A stretch of 64,000 nt of DNA from Pseudomonas sp. MIACH (GCF_001269925.1 NZ_LHVO01000053.1:124001-188000), one strand, 5' to 3'. Counted from the first letter of the stretch, positions 7,762 through 16,854 are shown. Translations and numbers: made by a program. Notes: generated from the sequence alone by a model not told the origin.

Positions 7762-7805
7762 ATACTAGATCAGCCCTACGGGCATCGCCTGCGGCGATCT
7801 AGTAT
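7762..7805. repeat. Cruciform / three-way-junction palindrome
   Basis: Outer arms ATACTAGATC (7762-7771) and GATCTAGTAT (7796-7805) are a perfect 10-bp inverted repeat. Between them are two smaller hairpins, GCCC-TAC-GGGC (7773-7783) and ATCGCC-TGC-GGCGAT (7784-7798). A T-rich run follows (from 7805), so it may terminate the operon ending at 7676, but the double inner hairpin is unusual for a terminator. Confidence 0.55.
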
Positions 7806-8820
7806 ATTTTCTTTTAATCTTATAGAACCCTTACTGAAGAAAGTTCCGGACGGATTTTCCCTATCTAGGAAAAATCCACCCAAGGGAGTCTGAAGAACGT
7901 CCCCGGCACGGCCCATACTAGACTTGCATACAACAAGTATTCACTTGAAATTTAGCTCGCGCGGGTAACCCGATGCACGATTAATGTCTGTTTTCGCTTC
8001 GCAGCAGCTACGGTATCCAATTGAGTCCAGTATGACGAAATTCAATCGAATCGATGGTTGCATCTTTTTCTGCAGAGCCATCATCCTGTCATGGTCCATT
8101 TTCATTGTTCTAGTTTGGCGACAGCGGTTGCAGACCCTTCCGATTATGACTTCCCGGAAAAACCTATTCTTGCAACATTATCGCACGGCCATCTACACCC
8201 AACGTTCTTGACGTCTCTTAGAAATTGATACCGTTCGAATTTATGGTCGATTATGGTTTCGACCTGTGCACCTATTCTACTCCCCGCCAGCTGCCAGATT
8301 AAACATTGGCGGAAGATACAGTTCAGGAACACATATGTATTTATGTCGATCGAATACCAAAATCGAAGAAATTTCGAAAATATTTTCAACATTCGACGCA
8401 CTGATACCAAATCGAACCTAGGGCGCCCACAGCCCCGCTAAAGGCACATCAAAGATAGCTGACACCATCCCTACAAGCACTACCTTATCGTCGCTCAAAA
8501 CGCACCCAGGCACCTTACAGAAGAAGAACTAGGACGGACGCTGAATCAACCAATTTTCACGCTTAATCAGTGCCGTATTAATCGCGCAGTTAAACCATGC
8601 AGTAACTGGCAAACATGGACTGTTTGAAAAACACAGATGGTTTGTAAAAAATACTGCACACCCCGTCAATCAAATCGTTCTGACCCGTCTACACATAGGG
8701 GTCATAGAAGCATCCTGCCCCTTCTTAATGGGCATGCCGTCGGGTACGTGATTTTTGGTACAGCGGGAGGGGAATCTAAGGTTGTTTTACGTACAAAATC
8801 TACGTACAACCAAAAAACAA

Positions 8821-8853
8821 AAAGCCCCTGAAACTATCGATTTCAGGGGCTTT
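8821..8853 (-). terminator. Intrinsic terminator of tRNA-Ser
   Basis: A 13-bp stem, AAAGCCCCTGAAA / TTTCAGGGGCTTT, with a 7-nt loop. Read on the minus strand it follows the tRNA 3' end after 8 nt and runs into a T-rich tract. Confidence 0.85.
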
Positions 8854-8861
8854 CATTTGTA

Positions 8862-8951
8862 TGGCGGAGAGATAGGGATTCGAACCCTAGGTACCGGTGA
8901 AGGTACAACGGATTTCGAATCCGTCCCATTCGGCCACTCTGGCATCTCTCC
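8862..8951 (-). tRNA. tRNA-Ser (anticodon CGA)
   Basis: A 90-nt class II tRNA with encoded CCA. The acceptor starts GGAGAGA, the anticodon loop is TTCGAAA (anticodon CGA), a long variable arm follows (about TGTACCTTCACCGGTACC region), and the T-loop is GGTTCGAATCC. It reads UCG serine codons. Its 3' end faces the AT-rich island on the left, the orientation expected if the island integrated at the tRNA 3' end and restored it. Confidence 0.95.
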
Positions 8952-9034
8952 AACGGCGCGCATCATAACAGCATGATTCGTGGAAGCAAAGCGCAGAAGC
9001 GATTTTTTTCCGTGCTATCAGATGCTTGCGTCGA

Positions 9035-9748
9035 TTAAAGCGGTACGCCGAGACGCTTGGCGACTTCTTCGTAGGCTTCGATCACATCACCGAGGCCTTG
9101 GCGGAAGCGGTCTTTGTCCATCTTCTTCTTGGTGTCCTTGTCCCACAGGCGGCAGCCGTCCGGGCTGAACTCGTCGCCCAGGACGATGGAGCCGTCGTGG
9201 AACACGCCGAATTCCAGCTTGAAGTCCACCAGCAGCAGGCCTGCGTCGTCGAACAGCTTGCTCAGCACGTCGTTGACCTTGAGGGACAACTCCTTCATAC
9301 GCGCCAGTTGCTCGGCGGTGCCCCAGCCGAATGCCACGACGTGGGATTCGTTGATGAACGGGTCGCCCTTGGCGTCGTCCTTCAGGAACAGCTCGAACGT
9401 GTAAGGGTTGAGCTTGAGGCCCTCTTCCACGCCCAGGCGCTTGACCAGGCTGCCGGCGGCGTAGTTACGCACGACGCACTCGACGGGGATCATGTCCAGC
9501 TTCTTCACCAGGCACTCGTTGTCGCCCAGCAGTTTGTCGAATTGGGTCGGGATACCCGCCGCTTCGAGTTTCTGCATGATGAAGGCGTTGAACTTGTTGT
9601 TCACCATGCCTTTGCGATCAAGCTGTTCGATGCGCTTGCCGTCGAACGCCGAGGTGTCGTTGCGAAACAGCAGGATCAGGCGGTTGGCGTCATCGGTCTT
9701 GTAAACCGACTTGGCTTTGCCGCGGTAGAGTTCTTCACGTTTTTCCAT
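9035..9748 (-). CDS. purC: Phosphoribosylaminoimidazole-succinocarboxamide synthase (SAICAR synthetase)
   Basis: A 237-residue cytoplasmic enzyme joining aspartate to CAIR with ATP in purine synthesis. The N-terminal LYRGKAKSVYKTDD substrate/ATP segment, the VECVVRNYAAGSL motif (about residue 90) and LVDFKLEFG plus LGDEFSPDGCRLWD (about 175-200) are the standard PurC signatures, and the length is normal. It is the last gene of a dapA-bamC-MBL-purC run on the minus strand with small gaps (27 bp to the preceding gene) and is followed by tRNA-Ser, the usual Pseudomonas order. Confidence 0.97.
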   Translation of the reverse strand: MEKREELYRGKAKSVYKTDDANRLILLFRNDTSAFDGKRIEQLDRKGMVNNKFNAFIMQKLEAAGIPTQFDKLLGDNECLVKKLDMIPVECVVRNYAAGSLVKRLGVEEGLKLNPYTFELFLKDDAKGDPFINESHVVAFGWGTAEQLARMKELSLKVNDVLSKLFDDAGLLLVDFKLEFGVFHDGSIVLGDEFSPDGCRLWDKDTKKKMDKDRFRQGLGDVIEAYEEVAKRLGVPL

Positions 9749-9775
9749 GATGGGCTCCGCTTTGAGTGAGGTGGG

Positions 9776-10534
9776 CTAGGCGATGTGTCGCCAGTCGAGC
9801 CCTGAATCTTGATCGGCCAGTTGCAGCCAGTCCGGGTCGCACCCGAGGGTGTCGACAAAACATTGCCGGGCAAGCGTCGGCAGGTTGTTCTTGCTGCTCA
9901 AGTGGGCCAGGACCAAGTGTTGCAGGTCTTGCCAGCCCAACTCATACACCAGGTACGCCGCCTGATGGTTGTTCAAATGTCCCAGTTCGCCGCCCACCCG
10001 CTGCTTGAGAAAGTAGGGGTAATGACCGCGAGCCAGCAGGTCTCGGCAGTGGTTGGACTCGATCATCAAGGCATCGAGGTTCCGGTAACCGTCCAGTACC
10101 TTGGCGCAATAGGAGCCCAGGTCGGTGAGCACGCCGAAGCGTCGCTCTCCGTCACTGAATACATACTGCGTCGGTTCCTGGGCGTCGTGCGCCACGGCAA
10201 TCACATCGATACTCAGGGCACCGATCTGCAGTTGCTCGCCACCGGCCAGGAAACCTGCGGGTTCAATGGGTTTGCGCATCCCGCGCAGTGTGCCGCGACT
10301 GAGGTACACCGGAAGATTGTAGCGCCGAGACAGCAAACCCACGCCATGCACGTGGTCGGCATGTTCGTGGGTCACCAGAATCGCGCTCAGCTGCGAGGGG
10401 TGAACCCCCAGGCGCAGCAGGCGCCGCTCGGTTTCTTTTAACGAGAAACCACAATCCACCAGTACGTACGTGTCGTCATGGGCGACCAGCGTGCCGTTCC
10501 CTTGGCTACCGCTACCGAGAACAGCAAAACGCAT
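9776..10534 (-). CDS. MBL-fold metallo-hydrolase (YycJ-like)
   Basis: A 252-residue metallo-beta-lactamase-fold protein with the zinc motif THEHADH near residue 56 and later His/Asp ligands (LTDLGSY, SNHCRD, HLNNHQ). It resembles the YycJ/WalJ type of MBL proteins, some of which are DNA exonucleases. Only 4 bp separate it from the end of bamC, so it is in the dapA-bamC-MBL-purC operon. Substrate in Pseudomonas is not evident from sequence. Confidence 0.88.
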   Translation of the reverse strand: MRFAVLGSGSQGNGTLVAHDDTYVLVDCGFSLKETERRLLRLGVHPSQLSAILVTHEHADHVHGVGLLSRRYNLPVYLSRGTLRGMRKPIEPAGFLAGGEQLQIGALSIDVIAVAHDAQEPTQYVFSDGERRFGVLTDLGSYCAKVLDGYRNLDALMIESNHCRDLLARGHYPYFLKQRVGGELGHLNNHQAAYLVYELGWQDLQHLVLAHLSSKNNLPTLARQCFVDTLGCDPDWLQLADQDSGLDWRHIA

Positions 10535-10538
10535 CGGA

Positions 10539-11654
10539 TCAGCCCAGGTTGTCCTGAATCACGCCCAACACTTTGCGCGCTGTTTCAGCTGGCGCAACGG
10601 TGTTGATGTTCTTCTCGACGGTGACTTGCACAGCCTCGCCAACCTTGCTCAAACGAACCTGATAACGCTCGGCGCGAGTCTCGATTTCTTCCTTGCTCGG
10701 CTTGCTGCCGAACAATTTGCCGAAGAAACCAGGCTCTTCATCTTTGCGCTCGGCCTTTTCAGCCACGTTGATGTAGTACAGGCCCAGGCTGCGGTTGATG
10801 TCTTCAACACGCCACGGGCCTTGCTCCAACGCACGACCGACACTGGCCCAGGCACGGTCCAGGTCTTCACCCAGGTTCAGCACCACGTTGCCGCTGCCGT
10901 CTTCGGTGAGGCTGACGCGGCTCGGGGTGTCGTAATCACGTGCGGCGAGCAGGGAGACGGAACCGCCCTTCTCGGAGATACGGCTCATGCTGGCCAGCAT
11001 CTCGTCGACCAATGCCGAGTCAACACCGGTGTTGACCGAGCGGTTGGTGAAGTCGACGTTGGCGGTGCTGCCGGCAGGACGCTCGGCGCTGACCACATAG
11101 ACTTCACTGGTGTTGCGCTGCACGCCTGGCTCGATGCGCACACGCACACGGGCTTCGCTGTCGGCAGCTACACCACCGGCCTGCAGGCGCTTGGCCATGG
11201 TGGCGGACAGTTCACTGCCCTGCTGCCATGCCGTGGTGAACTCACCGGTCTGCGGGCGCTGCTCGTCGATGCGGAAACCGTTGTCCTGGAAGAACTGCAC
11301 CGCTACCGGCCAGACTTCGGCAGGTGGGCGCTGCGCCACGATCCAACGCGAATCACCGCTCTTCTGCAGGCTGTAATCGCTGGCATCCGCCACGGCCGAG
11401 ATCGGCTGTGGACGTGGCACTACGTATTCACCTTTGGTGGTGTCGTCGGCAACGTTGCGTGGAATCGGCAGCAACGGGTCAAGACGCTTGGCGACGTTGA
11501 CGTCCGGCGGCAGTTGCATCGGTTTGGTTGCTTGTGCTTCCAGGTAATCGCTGCCGCGGTCACGGAAGTAGCCTTCCGGGCCCCAGATCCAACCGCAGCC
11601 ACTGGTGCTGGAGATAATCAAGGCAAGTGCGGAAAGTCCGGCCAATCGCTTCAT
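10539..11654 (-). CDS. bamC: Outer-membrane assembly lipoprotein BamC
   Basis: A 371-residue lipoprotein (formerly NlpB), part of the BAM complex that inserts beta-barrel proteins. I place the start at the ATG at 11654, giving a short signal peptide with a cysteine at residue 20 (ISSTSGC); the lipobox is a little atypical. The longer frame upstream to 11900 runs into dapA and is not real. The Tyr/Leu-containing start of the mature protein (GWIWGPEGYFRDRGSDYLEA) and two helix-grip-type domains (about 110-220, 240-370) fit. It sits 17 bp after dapA, a pairing conserved across gammaproteobacteria. Confidence 0.92.
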   Translation of the reverse strand: MKRLAGLSALALIISSTSGCGWIWGPEGYFRDRGSDYLEAQATKPMQLPPDVNVAKRLDPLLPIPRNVADDTTKGEYVVPRPQPISAVADASDYSLQKSGDSRWIVAQRPPAEVWPVAVQFFQDNGFRIDEQRPQTGEFTTAWQQGSELSATMAKRLQAGGVAADSEARVRVRIEPGVQRNTSEVYVVSAERPAGSTANVDFTNRSVNTGVDSALVDEMLASMSRISEKGGSVSLLAARDYDTPSRVSLTEDGSGNVVLNLGEDLDRAWASVGRALEQGPWRVEDINRSLGLYYINVAEKAERKDEEPGFFGKLFGSKPSKEEIETRAERYQVRLSKVGEAVQVTVEKNINTVAPAETARKVLGVIQDNLG

Positions 11655-11671
11655 GCGTAGTGCTTCCTCAA

Positions 11672-12550
11672 TTAAACCAGGACGCCGGACTGGCGCAGGG
11701 CCTGTCGCAGCGGTTCGTGAAAGGCTTCGCTGAGGCGGGTGAGCGGCAGACGGATACCGTCCGGCATCAGGCCCATCTCGAACAGTGCCCACTTCACGGG
11801 AATAGGGTTGGATTCGATAAACAGTGTCTTGTTGAGCGGCATCAGCTTCTCGTGGATCGCACGGGCGGTCACGGCGTCGCCGGCGATGGCGGCAGCGCAC
11901 AGGTCGCTCATGGCGCGCGGGGCGACGTTGGCGGTCACGGAGATATTGCCCTTGCCGCCCAACAGCATCAGCTCGACTGCGGTGGCGTCGTCACCGGAAT
12001 ACAGCAGGAAGTCGCTGCTCACGCCGGCCAGGATGTCCTTGGCACGCTGCAGGTCGCCGGTGGCTTCCTTGATGCCGATGATGTTCGGCACGGTGGACAG
12101 GCGGATCACGGTCTCGGCCTTCATGTCGCACGCGGTACGACCGGGCACGTTATAGAGGATTTGCGGGATGTCGACGGCTTCGGCAATGGTGCGGAAGTGC
12201 TGGTACAGGCCTTCCTGGGTCGGCTTGTTGTAGTACGGGGTGACCAGCAGGCAAGCGTCGGCGCCAGCTTTCTTGGCGTTTTTGGTCAGCTCGATGGCTT
12301 CGCGCGTCGAGTTGGCGCCCGTGCCGGCGATCACGGCGATACGCCCCGCGACACGCTTGACCACGAACTCGATCACCTGGATGTGTTCTTCCACATCGAG
12401 GGTGGCCGATTCACCAGTGGTGCCGACCGCCACGATGGCGTTGGTGCCTTCTTGCAGGTGGAAGTCCACCAGTTTGCCCAGGCTGTCCCAGTCGAGATGA
12501 CCTTGTGCATCCATGGGTGTGACCAGTGCCACCATACTGCCCGCAATCAT
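11672..12550 (-). CDS. dapA: 4-hydroxy-tetrahydrodipicolinate synthase
   Basis: A 292-residue class I aldolase-type enzyme condensing pyruvate with aspartate semialdehyde at the branch point to lysine and diaminopimelate. The start is the ATG at 12550 (MIAGSMVALVTPMDA); frames extending upstream are spurious. Signatures are GTTGESATL (about residue 43), the YYNKPTQEGLYQHF stretch, YNVPGRTACD, and the Schiff-base lysine in IIGIKEATGD (about 161). It is the first gene of the minus-strand operon and divergent from the GcvR-like gene, with 273 bp between. Confidence 0.97.
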   Translation of the reverse strand: MIAGSMVALVTPMDAQGHLDWDSLGKLVDFHLQEGTNAIVAVGTTGESATLDVEEHIQVIEFVVKRVAGRIAVIAGTGANSTREAIELTKNAKKAGADACLLVTPYYNKPTQEGLYQHFRTIAEAVDIPQILYNVPGRTACDMKAETVIRLSTVPNIIGIKEATGDLQRAKDILAGVSSDFLLYSGDDATAVELMLLGGKGNISVTANVAPRAMSDLCAAAIAGDAVTARAIHEKLMPLNKTLFIESNPIPVKWALFEMGLMPDGIRLPLTRLSEAFHEPLRQALRQSGVLV

Positions 12551-12823
12551 GCAACCGCTCCTGCCGGAAAAAGAGAGCCGTAATGGTACTGGCGCCAAGA
12601 TGCTTGTACAAGCGAAGTACCGCCTGAGGATGCGTTCTGGCGCAACTAAACGACAGGCAATGCCATCATCGGGCCAAAGCACCGCTCGCAGGAGGGTGAA
12701 ATCAAGCCGTTCACGTAATGAAAACGCCCCCTCCTATCCCTTGGCGACGCTTTTCGCTACCCTTCATGCTTTGATCGATACAGCCCTCACAGTATCGACC
12801 GCTCATCGTTTTAGGAAGGCTGC

Positions 12824-13384
12824 ATGTCCACCCCCACAGTTCGCGAACAATTCCTTGTTATCAGTGCCCTCGGCGCCAACCCCATGGAGCTGACCAACGT
12901 CCTGTGCCGCGCCAGCCATGAAAACCGCTGTGCCGTGGTGACCTCCCGCCTGACCCGCCACGGCGAGTGCAGTGCGCTGGTCTTGCAGATTTCCGGCACC
13001 TGGGATGCCCTGGCGCGCCTGGAAACCGGCCTGCCGGGCCTGGCCAAGAAGCACGATTTCACCGTCAACGTGGTGCGCAGCGCGGCGCTGGAAAATCGCC
13101 CGCAGGCGCTTCCTTATGTGGCGTATGTCAGCTCGGCCTACCGCTCGGACATCGTCAATGAGCTGTGCCAGTTCTTCATCGACCACAACGTCGAACTCGA
13201 GAACCTGACCTGCGACACCTACCAGGCCCCGCAAACCGGCGGCACCATGCTCAACGCGACGTTCACCGTGACCTTGCCGGCCGGCGTGCAGATCAGTTGG
13301 CTGCGCGACCAGTTCCTGGATTTCGCCGATGCCCTGAACCTCGACGCGTTGATCGAGCCGTGGCGCCCACAGAACCCAATGTAA
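12824..13384 (+). CDS. GcvR-like ACT-domain regulator
   Basis: A 186-residue protein with two ACT domains: FLVISALGANPMELTNVLCR at the N-terminus and VAYVSSAYRSDIVNELCQFF from about residue 91. This is the structure of GcvR, which in E. coli binds GcvA and represses the glycine cleavage operon when glycine is low. There is no DNA-binding domain, as expected. It is followed after 12 bp by the peroxiredoxin gene, so they may share a transcript. The divergent dapA-gcvR-bcp layout is common in Pseudomonas. Confidence 0.85.
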   Translation: MSTPTVREQFLVISALGANPMELTNVLCRASHENRCAVVTSRLTRHGECSALVLQISGTWDALARLETGLPGLAKKHDFTVNVVRSAALENRPQALPYVAYVSSAYRSDIVNELCQFFIDHNVELENLTCDTYQAPQTGGTMLNATFTVTLPAGVQISWLRDQFLDFADALNLDALIEPWRPQNPM

Positions 13385-13396
13385 GGAAGTTTTTTC

Positions 13397-13870
13397 ATGG
13401 CGGTAGTCATCGACAAACCCGTAGCCGATTTCGAAGCCCAGGCCACCAGTGGCCAGACCTTCAGCCTTGCCGCCCTCAAGGGCAAGCAAGTAGTGATCTA
13501 CTTCTACCCGAAGGACAGCACCCCGGGCTGCACCACCGAAGGCCAGGGTTTCCGTGACCAGTACGCCGCATTCAAGGCCGCCAACACCGAAGTGTTTGGC
13601 GTGTCGCGCGACAGCGTGAAGTCCCACGAGAACTTCAAGGGCAAGCAGGAATTCCCGTTCGAGCTGATCAGCGACAAGGACGAGGCGGTTTGCCAGCTGT
13701 TTGATGTGATCAAGTTGAAGAAGCTGTACGGCAAGGAATACCTGGGCGTGGATCGCAGCACCTTCCTGATCGACAAGGACGGTGTGCTGCGCCAGGAATG
13801 GCGCGGCGTGAAAGTGCCAGGGCATGTGGATGCCGTTCTGGCCGCAGCCCAGGTATTGAACAAGGCCTGA
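13397..13870 (+). CDS. bcp: PrxQ/Bcp-type thioredoxin-dependent peroxiredoxin
   Basis: A 157-residue thiol peroxidase reducing hydrogen and organic peroxides. The peroxidatic cysteine is Cys45 in PKDSTPGCTTEGQGF. In classical Bcp a resolving cysteine lies five residues on; here that position is Gln50, leaving Cys99 (EAVCQLFD) as the only other cysteine. It is therefore a PrxQ variant with resolution elsewhere or by a partner thiol. A normal RBS (AAGGAAG) precedes the ATG. Confidence 0.93.
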   Translation: MAVVIDKPVADFEAQATSGQTFSLAALKGKQVVIYFYPKDSTPGCTTEGQGFRDQYAAFKAANTEVFGVSRDSVKSHENFKGKQEFPFELISDKDEAVCQLFDVIKLKKLYGKEYLGVDRSTFLIDKDGVLRQEWRGVKVPGHVDAVLAAAQVLNKA

Positions 13871-13930
13871 TCTGTAGCGCGAGCCATTGTGGTGCGGGAC
13901 ACACGCCCTCACCACAATTCTCTCCTGCCG

Positions 13931-15004
13931 TTACAACAACGGCGCCACCACCGGCTCCTGCCGCGGCCACGCATCCAGTACGGCCTTGAACAGCGTCGCC
14001 AGGGGAATCGCAAAGAACACCCCCCAGAATCCCCACAGTCCACCAAACAACAACACTGCGCAGATAATCGCCACAGGGTGCAGGTTGACCGCCTCCGAGA
14101 ACAGCAGCGGCACCAGCACGTTGCCATCCAGGGTCTGGATGATGCCGTAGACCGCCATCAGGTAGATGAACTGGTCGCTCCAGCCCCACTGGAACAAGGC
14201 GATCAAGGTCACCGGCACCGTCACCACCACAGCGCCGACATACGGCACCACCACCGAAATACCTACCAGCAGTGCCAGCAAGGCGGCGTAATTGAGGTCC
14301 AGCGCGATAAACGCGATGTAGGTGACGCCGCCACAGATAATGATCTCTATGACTTTGCCACGAATGTAGTTGGCGATCTGCCGGTTCATTTCCTCGGCCA
14401 CCCGGGTGATCAACGCCCGTTCGCGCGGCAGATAACCGCGCACCCAGCGCCCGATCATGGCGCGGTCCTTGAGGAAGAAGAACACCAGGATCGGGACGAG
14501 CACCAGGTAGATCATGATGTTGACCAGCAGCGGCAGGCTGGACAGGGAAAAGGTCAGCGCCCATTGCCCGAACTTGCCGATCTCACCGCGCGCCACTTCT
14601 ATGGCCTGCAACACCTGCTCGTCCGAGACCAGGTGCGGGTAGCGCTCCGGCAACAGCAGCAACAGCGACTGCCACTTGGCGAGCATGCCCGGCAACTCGT
14701 TGAACAACGTGATCAGTTGGTGCCACAGCAGCGGTAACACCACCACGATAAACACCACCAGCAGCCCCATGAACAAGGCGAATACCAGGCCCACTGCCGC
14801 GCCGCCCGGCAAGCGTAAACGCTCCAGAGTGGTGACCAGGCCCTGCATCAGGTAAGCCAGCACCATCCCCGCCAGTACCGGCGCCAGCATGCCACCCAAG
14901 GTGAGTACGGCCGTAAAGGCCAGAAACAGCAGGACCGCCAGCACCACGGCTTCTTCATCGGAGAAGTAGCGCTGGATCCAGTCTCGTAACACTTTGAACA
15001 TCAA
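13931..15004 (-). CDS. AI-2E family transporter (PerM-like)
   Basis: A 357-residue inner-membrane protein with about eight hydrophobic spans: a pair near residues 18-60, one near 65-90, and a C-terminal block from about 150 to 340. The family (PF01594) was named for AI-2 export by TqsA, but members also act as Na+/H+ antiporters or permeases, so substrate is open. It stands between the peroxiredoxin gene (convergent) and the TusA-like gene, which lies 28 bp upstream on the same strand. Confidence 0.88.
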   Translation of the reverse strand: MMFKVLRDWIQRYFSDEEAVVLAVLLFLAFTAVLTLGGMLAPVLAGMVLAYLMQGLVTTLERLRLPGGAAVGLVFALFMGLLVVFIVVVLPLLWHQLITLFNELPGMLAKWQSLLLLLPERYPHLVSDEQVLQAIEVARGEIGKFGQWALTFSLSSLPLLVNIMIYLVLVPILVFFFLKDRAMIGRWVRGYLPRERALITRVAEEMNRQIANYIRGKVIEIIICGGVTYIAFIALDLNYAALLALLVGISVVVPYVGAVVVTVPVTLIALFQWGWSDQFIYLMAVYGIIQTLDGNVLVPLLFSEAVNLHPVAIICAVLLFGGLWGFWGVFFAIPLATLFKAVLDAWPRQEPVVAPLL

Positions 15005-15032
15005 TCAACCTCGGGCGGTAGGGGCAAACGGT

Positions 15033-15272
15033 TCAGGCCTTGCGCAACCAGTAACGGTACACACCGGCGGCGTCTTCTTCATGCAACAGGGTATGGCCGG
15101 CCAGCTTGGCGAAGGTACGGAAATCACGCTGGGAACCTGCGTCGGTGGCGATCACCTTGAGCACTGCACCACTGGCCAATCGATTGAGCTCCAGCTTGGC
15201 CTTGAGCAGAGGCAGCGGGCAATTGAGGCCGCTGGCGTCGAGTTCGGCATCAAAGGCTACAGCGTCGGTCAT
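15033..15272 (-). CDS. TusA-family sulfurtransferase-like protein
   Basis: A 79-residue protein read from the ATG at 15272 (MTDAVAFDAEL). It has the TusA/SirA/YedF core with the active cysteine Cys18 in GLNCPLPLLKAK. TusA proteins carry persulfide sulfur for tRNA thiolation or molybdenum cofactor; Pseudomonas has more than one member, so I do not assign a symbol. It lies upstream of the AI-2E-type transporter gene in the same direction and is divergent from the M48 protease gene. Confidence 0.85.
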   Translation of the reverse strand: MTDAVAFDAELDASGLNCPLPLLKAKLELNRLASGAVLKVIATDAGSQRDFRTFAKLAGHTLLHEEDAAGVYRYWLRKA

Positions 15273-15367
15273 GGTTTTACTCCGGACAAGCATTCGGGGT
15301 GCTTAGAATATCTGGTCCGAAGCTCAGTGTCCGGCTACAGTAAGCTCTTTGTCGAAAGGCTCTGTGC

Positions 15368-16801
15368 ATGACTTTTTTGCGCCCTACCCTGCTGACGCTG
15401 GCTTGCCTGCTGGCCTCCCCAGGCTTCGCTGACGACCTGCCGTCACTTGGCGACGCCAGTTCTGCCATTGTCTCGCCACAACAGGAATATCAGTTGGGCC
15501 GTGCCTGGCTGGCCTATCTGCGGGGCCAGGTCTCGCAACTGAACGACCCGCAGCTCAAGGACTATGTGGAAACCAGCGTGTACAAGCTGGTGGAGACCAG
15601 TCAGGTGAATGACCGGCGCCTGGAGTTCATCCTGATCAACAGCCCGCAACTGAACGCCTTTGCTGCGCCAGGCGGTATCGTCGGCGTGAACGGCGGCCTG
15701 TTTCTCAATGCCCAGACCGAAGGGGAATATGCGTCGGTACTGGCCCACGAATTGGCTCACTTGTCCCAACGTCACTTCGCCCGTGGTGTTGAGGCGCAGC
15801 AGCGCATGCAGATCCCAATGATGGCCGCCCTGCTCGGCGGCATCATTGCCGCCGCCGCCGGTGCCGGGGATGCCGGGATTGCTGCGATTGCCGGCACCCA
15901 GGCGGCGGCCATCCAGGAACAACGACGGTTCTCTCGGCAGAATGAACAGGAAGCGGACCGTATCGGCATCGTCAACCTGGAGAAAGCCGGCTACGACCCG
16001 CGTTCCATGCCGACCATGTTCGAACGCCTGATGCGTCAGTACCGCTTCGACGCAAAGCCGCCGGAATTCCTGCTGACGCACCCGGTGACCGAATCGCGTA
16101 TCGCCGACACCCGCAACCGCGCGGAACAAGCCAAGGCCGGCGGCAAGGAAGACAGCCTGCGCTACCAGCTGATTCGCGCACGGGTACAACTGCAATACGA
16201 AGACACGTCAGGACTGGCCGCCAAGCGGTTCCAGGCGCAACTGGACGAGAATCCGAAAAACGATGTGGCGCGCTATGGCCTGGCTATCGCCCAGATCAAA
16301 GCCTCCCAGTTCAAGCAGGCACGGGAAAGCCTGCAACCCTTGCTGGCCAAGGAGCCCAACGACATCACCTACAACCTGGCGCAAATCCAACTGGACATCG
16401 ACAACAACCGCTTGCCCGATGCCCAGCAACGCACAGATCGGATGCTGACCCAATATCCTGGCAACTATCCGCTGAATCAGATTCGGGTAGATCTGCTGCT
16501 TAAGCAGAACCGCACTGCCGATGCGGAAAAAGCCCTGGATGGCTTACTCAAGTCGCGCCCTGACGATCCGGACGTATGGTATCAGGTCGCCGAGACGCGA
16601 GGCTTGTCGGGCAATATCATCGGTTTGCATCAGGCTCGTGCCGAATACTTTGCATTGGTGGGCGACTTCCAGCAGGCCATCCAGCAATTGGATTTTGCCA
16701 AACGTCGTGCCGGCAGCAATTTCCCGCTGTCGTCACGTATCGATGCACGTCAGCGTGAGCTGATCGAACAGGAACGCCTGGTTAAAGGCATGATGAGCTA
16801 A
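15368..16801 (+). CDS. Periplasmic M48 metalloprotease with TPR repeats (BepA-like)
   Basis: A 477-residue protein with a signal peptide (cleavage after about GFA, residue 21). The zinc motif HELAH is at residues 127-131, with the third ligand in NEQEADRIG (about 195). From about 265 onward the sequence is TPR-like helical repeats. BepA/YfgC helps assemble or degrade outer-membrane proteins such as LptD with the BAM complex. It is monocistronic, ending at a strong bidirectional terminator shared with mucD. Confidence 0.9.
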   Translation: MTFLRPTLLTLACLLASPGFADDLPSLGDASSAIVSPQQEYQLGRAWLAYLRGQVSQLNDPQLKDYVETSVYKLVETSQVNDRRLEFILINSPQLNAFAAPGGIVGVNGGLFLNAQTEGEYASVLAHELAHLSQRHFARGVEAQQRMQIPMMAALLGGIIAAAAGAGDAGIAAIAGTQAAAIQEQRRFSRQNEQEADRIGIVNLEKAGYDPRSMPTMFERLMRQYRFDAKPPEFLLTHPVTESRIADTRNRAEQAKAGGKEDSLRYQLIRARVQLQYEDTSGLAAKRFQAQLDENPKNDVARYGLAIAQIKASQFKQARESLQPLLAKEPNDITYNLAQIQLDIDNNRLPDAQQRTDRMLTQYPGNYPLNQIRVDLLLKQNRTADAEKALDGLLKSRPDDPDVWYQVAETRGLSGNIIGLHQARAEYFALVGDFQQAIQQLDFAKRRAGSNFPLSSRIDARQRELIEQERLVKGMMS

Positions 16802-16814
16802 ACCCATCGCCCAC

Positions 16815-16854
16815 AAAAAAGCCCCGCACTCGTAAAACGAAGGCGGGGCTTTTT
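16815..16854. terminator. Bidirectional intrinsic terminator
   Basis: AGCCCCGC (16820-16827) pairs with GCGGGGCT (16843-16850), with an A-run on the left and a T-run on the right. It serves the M48 protease gene and mucD, which converge here. Confidence 0.9.

Larger units (their letters stand above)
7677..8861. other. Gene-free AT-rich island end
   Basis: I see no convincing gene in these 1.2 kb. Short frames at 7984-8211 (+) and 8144-8410 (-) lack ribosome sites and family resemblance. The stretch contains a three-way-junction palindrome (7762-7805), TACGTACAA direct repeats near 8798-8818 and the tRNA terminator. It probably holds decayed sequence plus the att side of the island; no integrase remnant is recognisable. 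Confidence 0.5.

Noticed and set aside
7984..8410. Short frames on both strands in the empty island end
   Set aside because: No ribosome site, no domain pattern, and the two overlap each other; treated as non-coding.
8637..8976. Frames running into the tRNA-Ser gene
   Set aside because: They read through the terminator and the tRNA itself; a common artefact.
10470..11660. 396-codon plus-strand frame over bamC
   Set aside because: Antisense shadow; bamC has lipobox, domain pattern and operon context.
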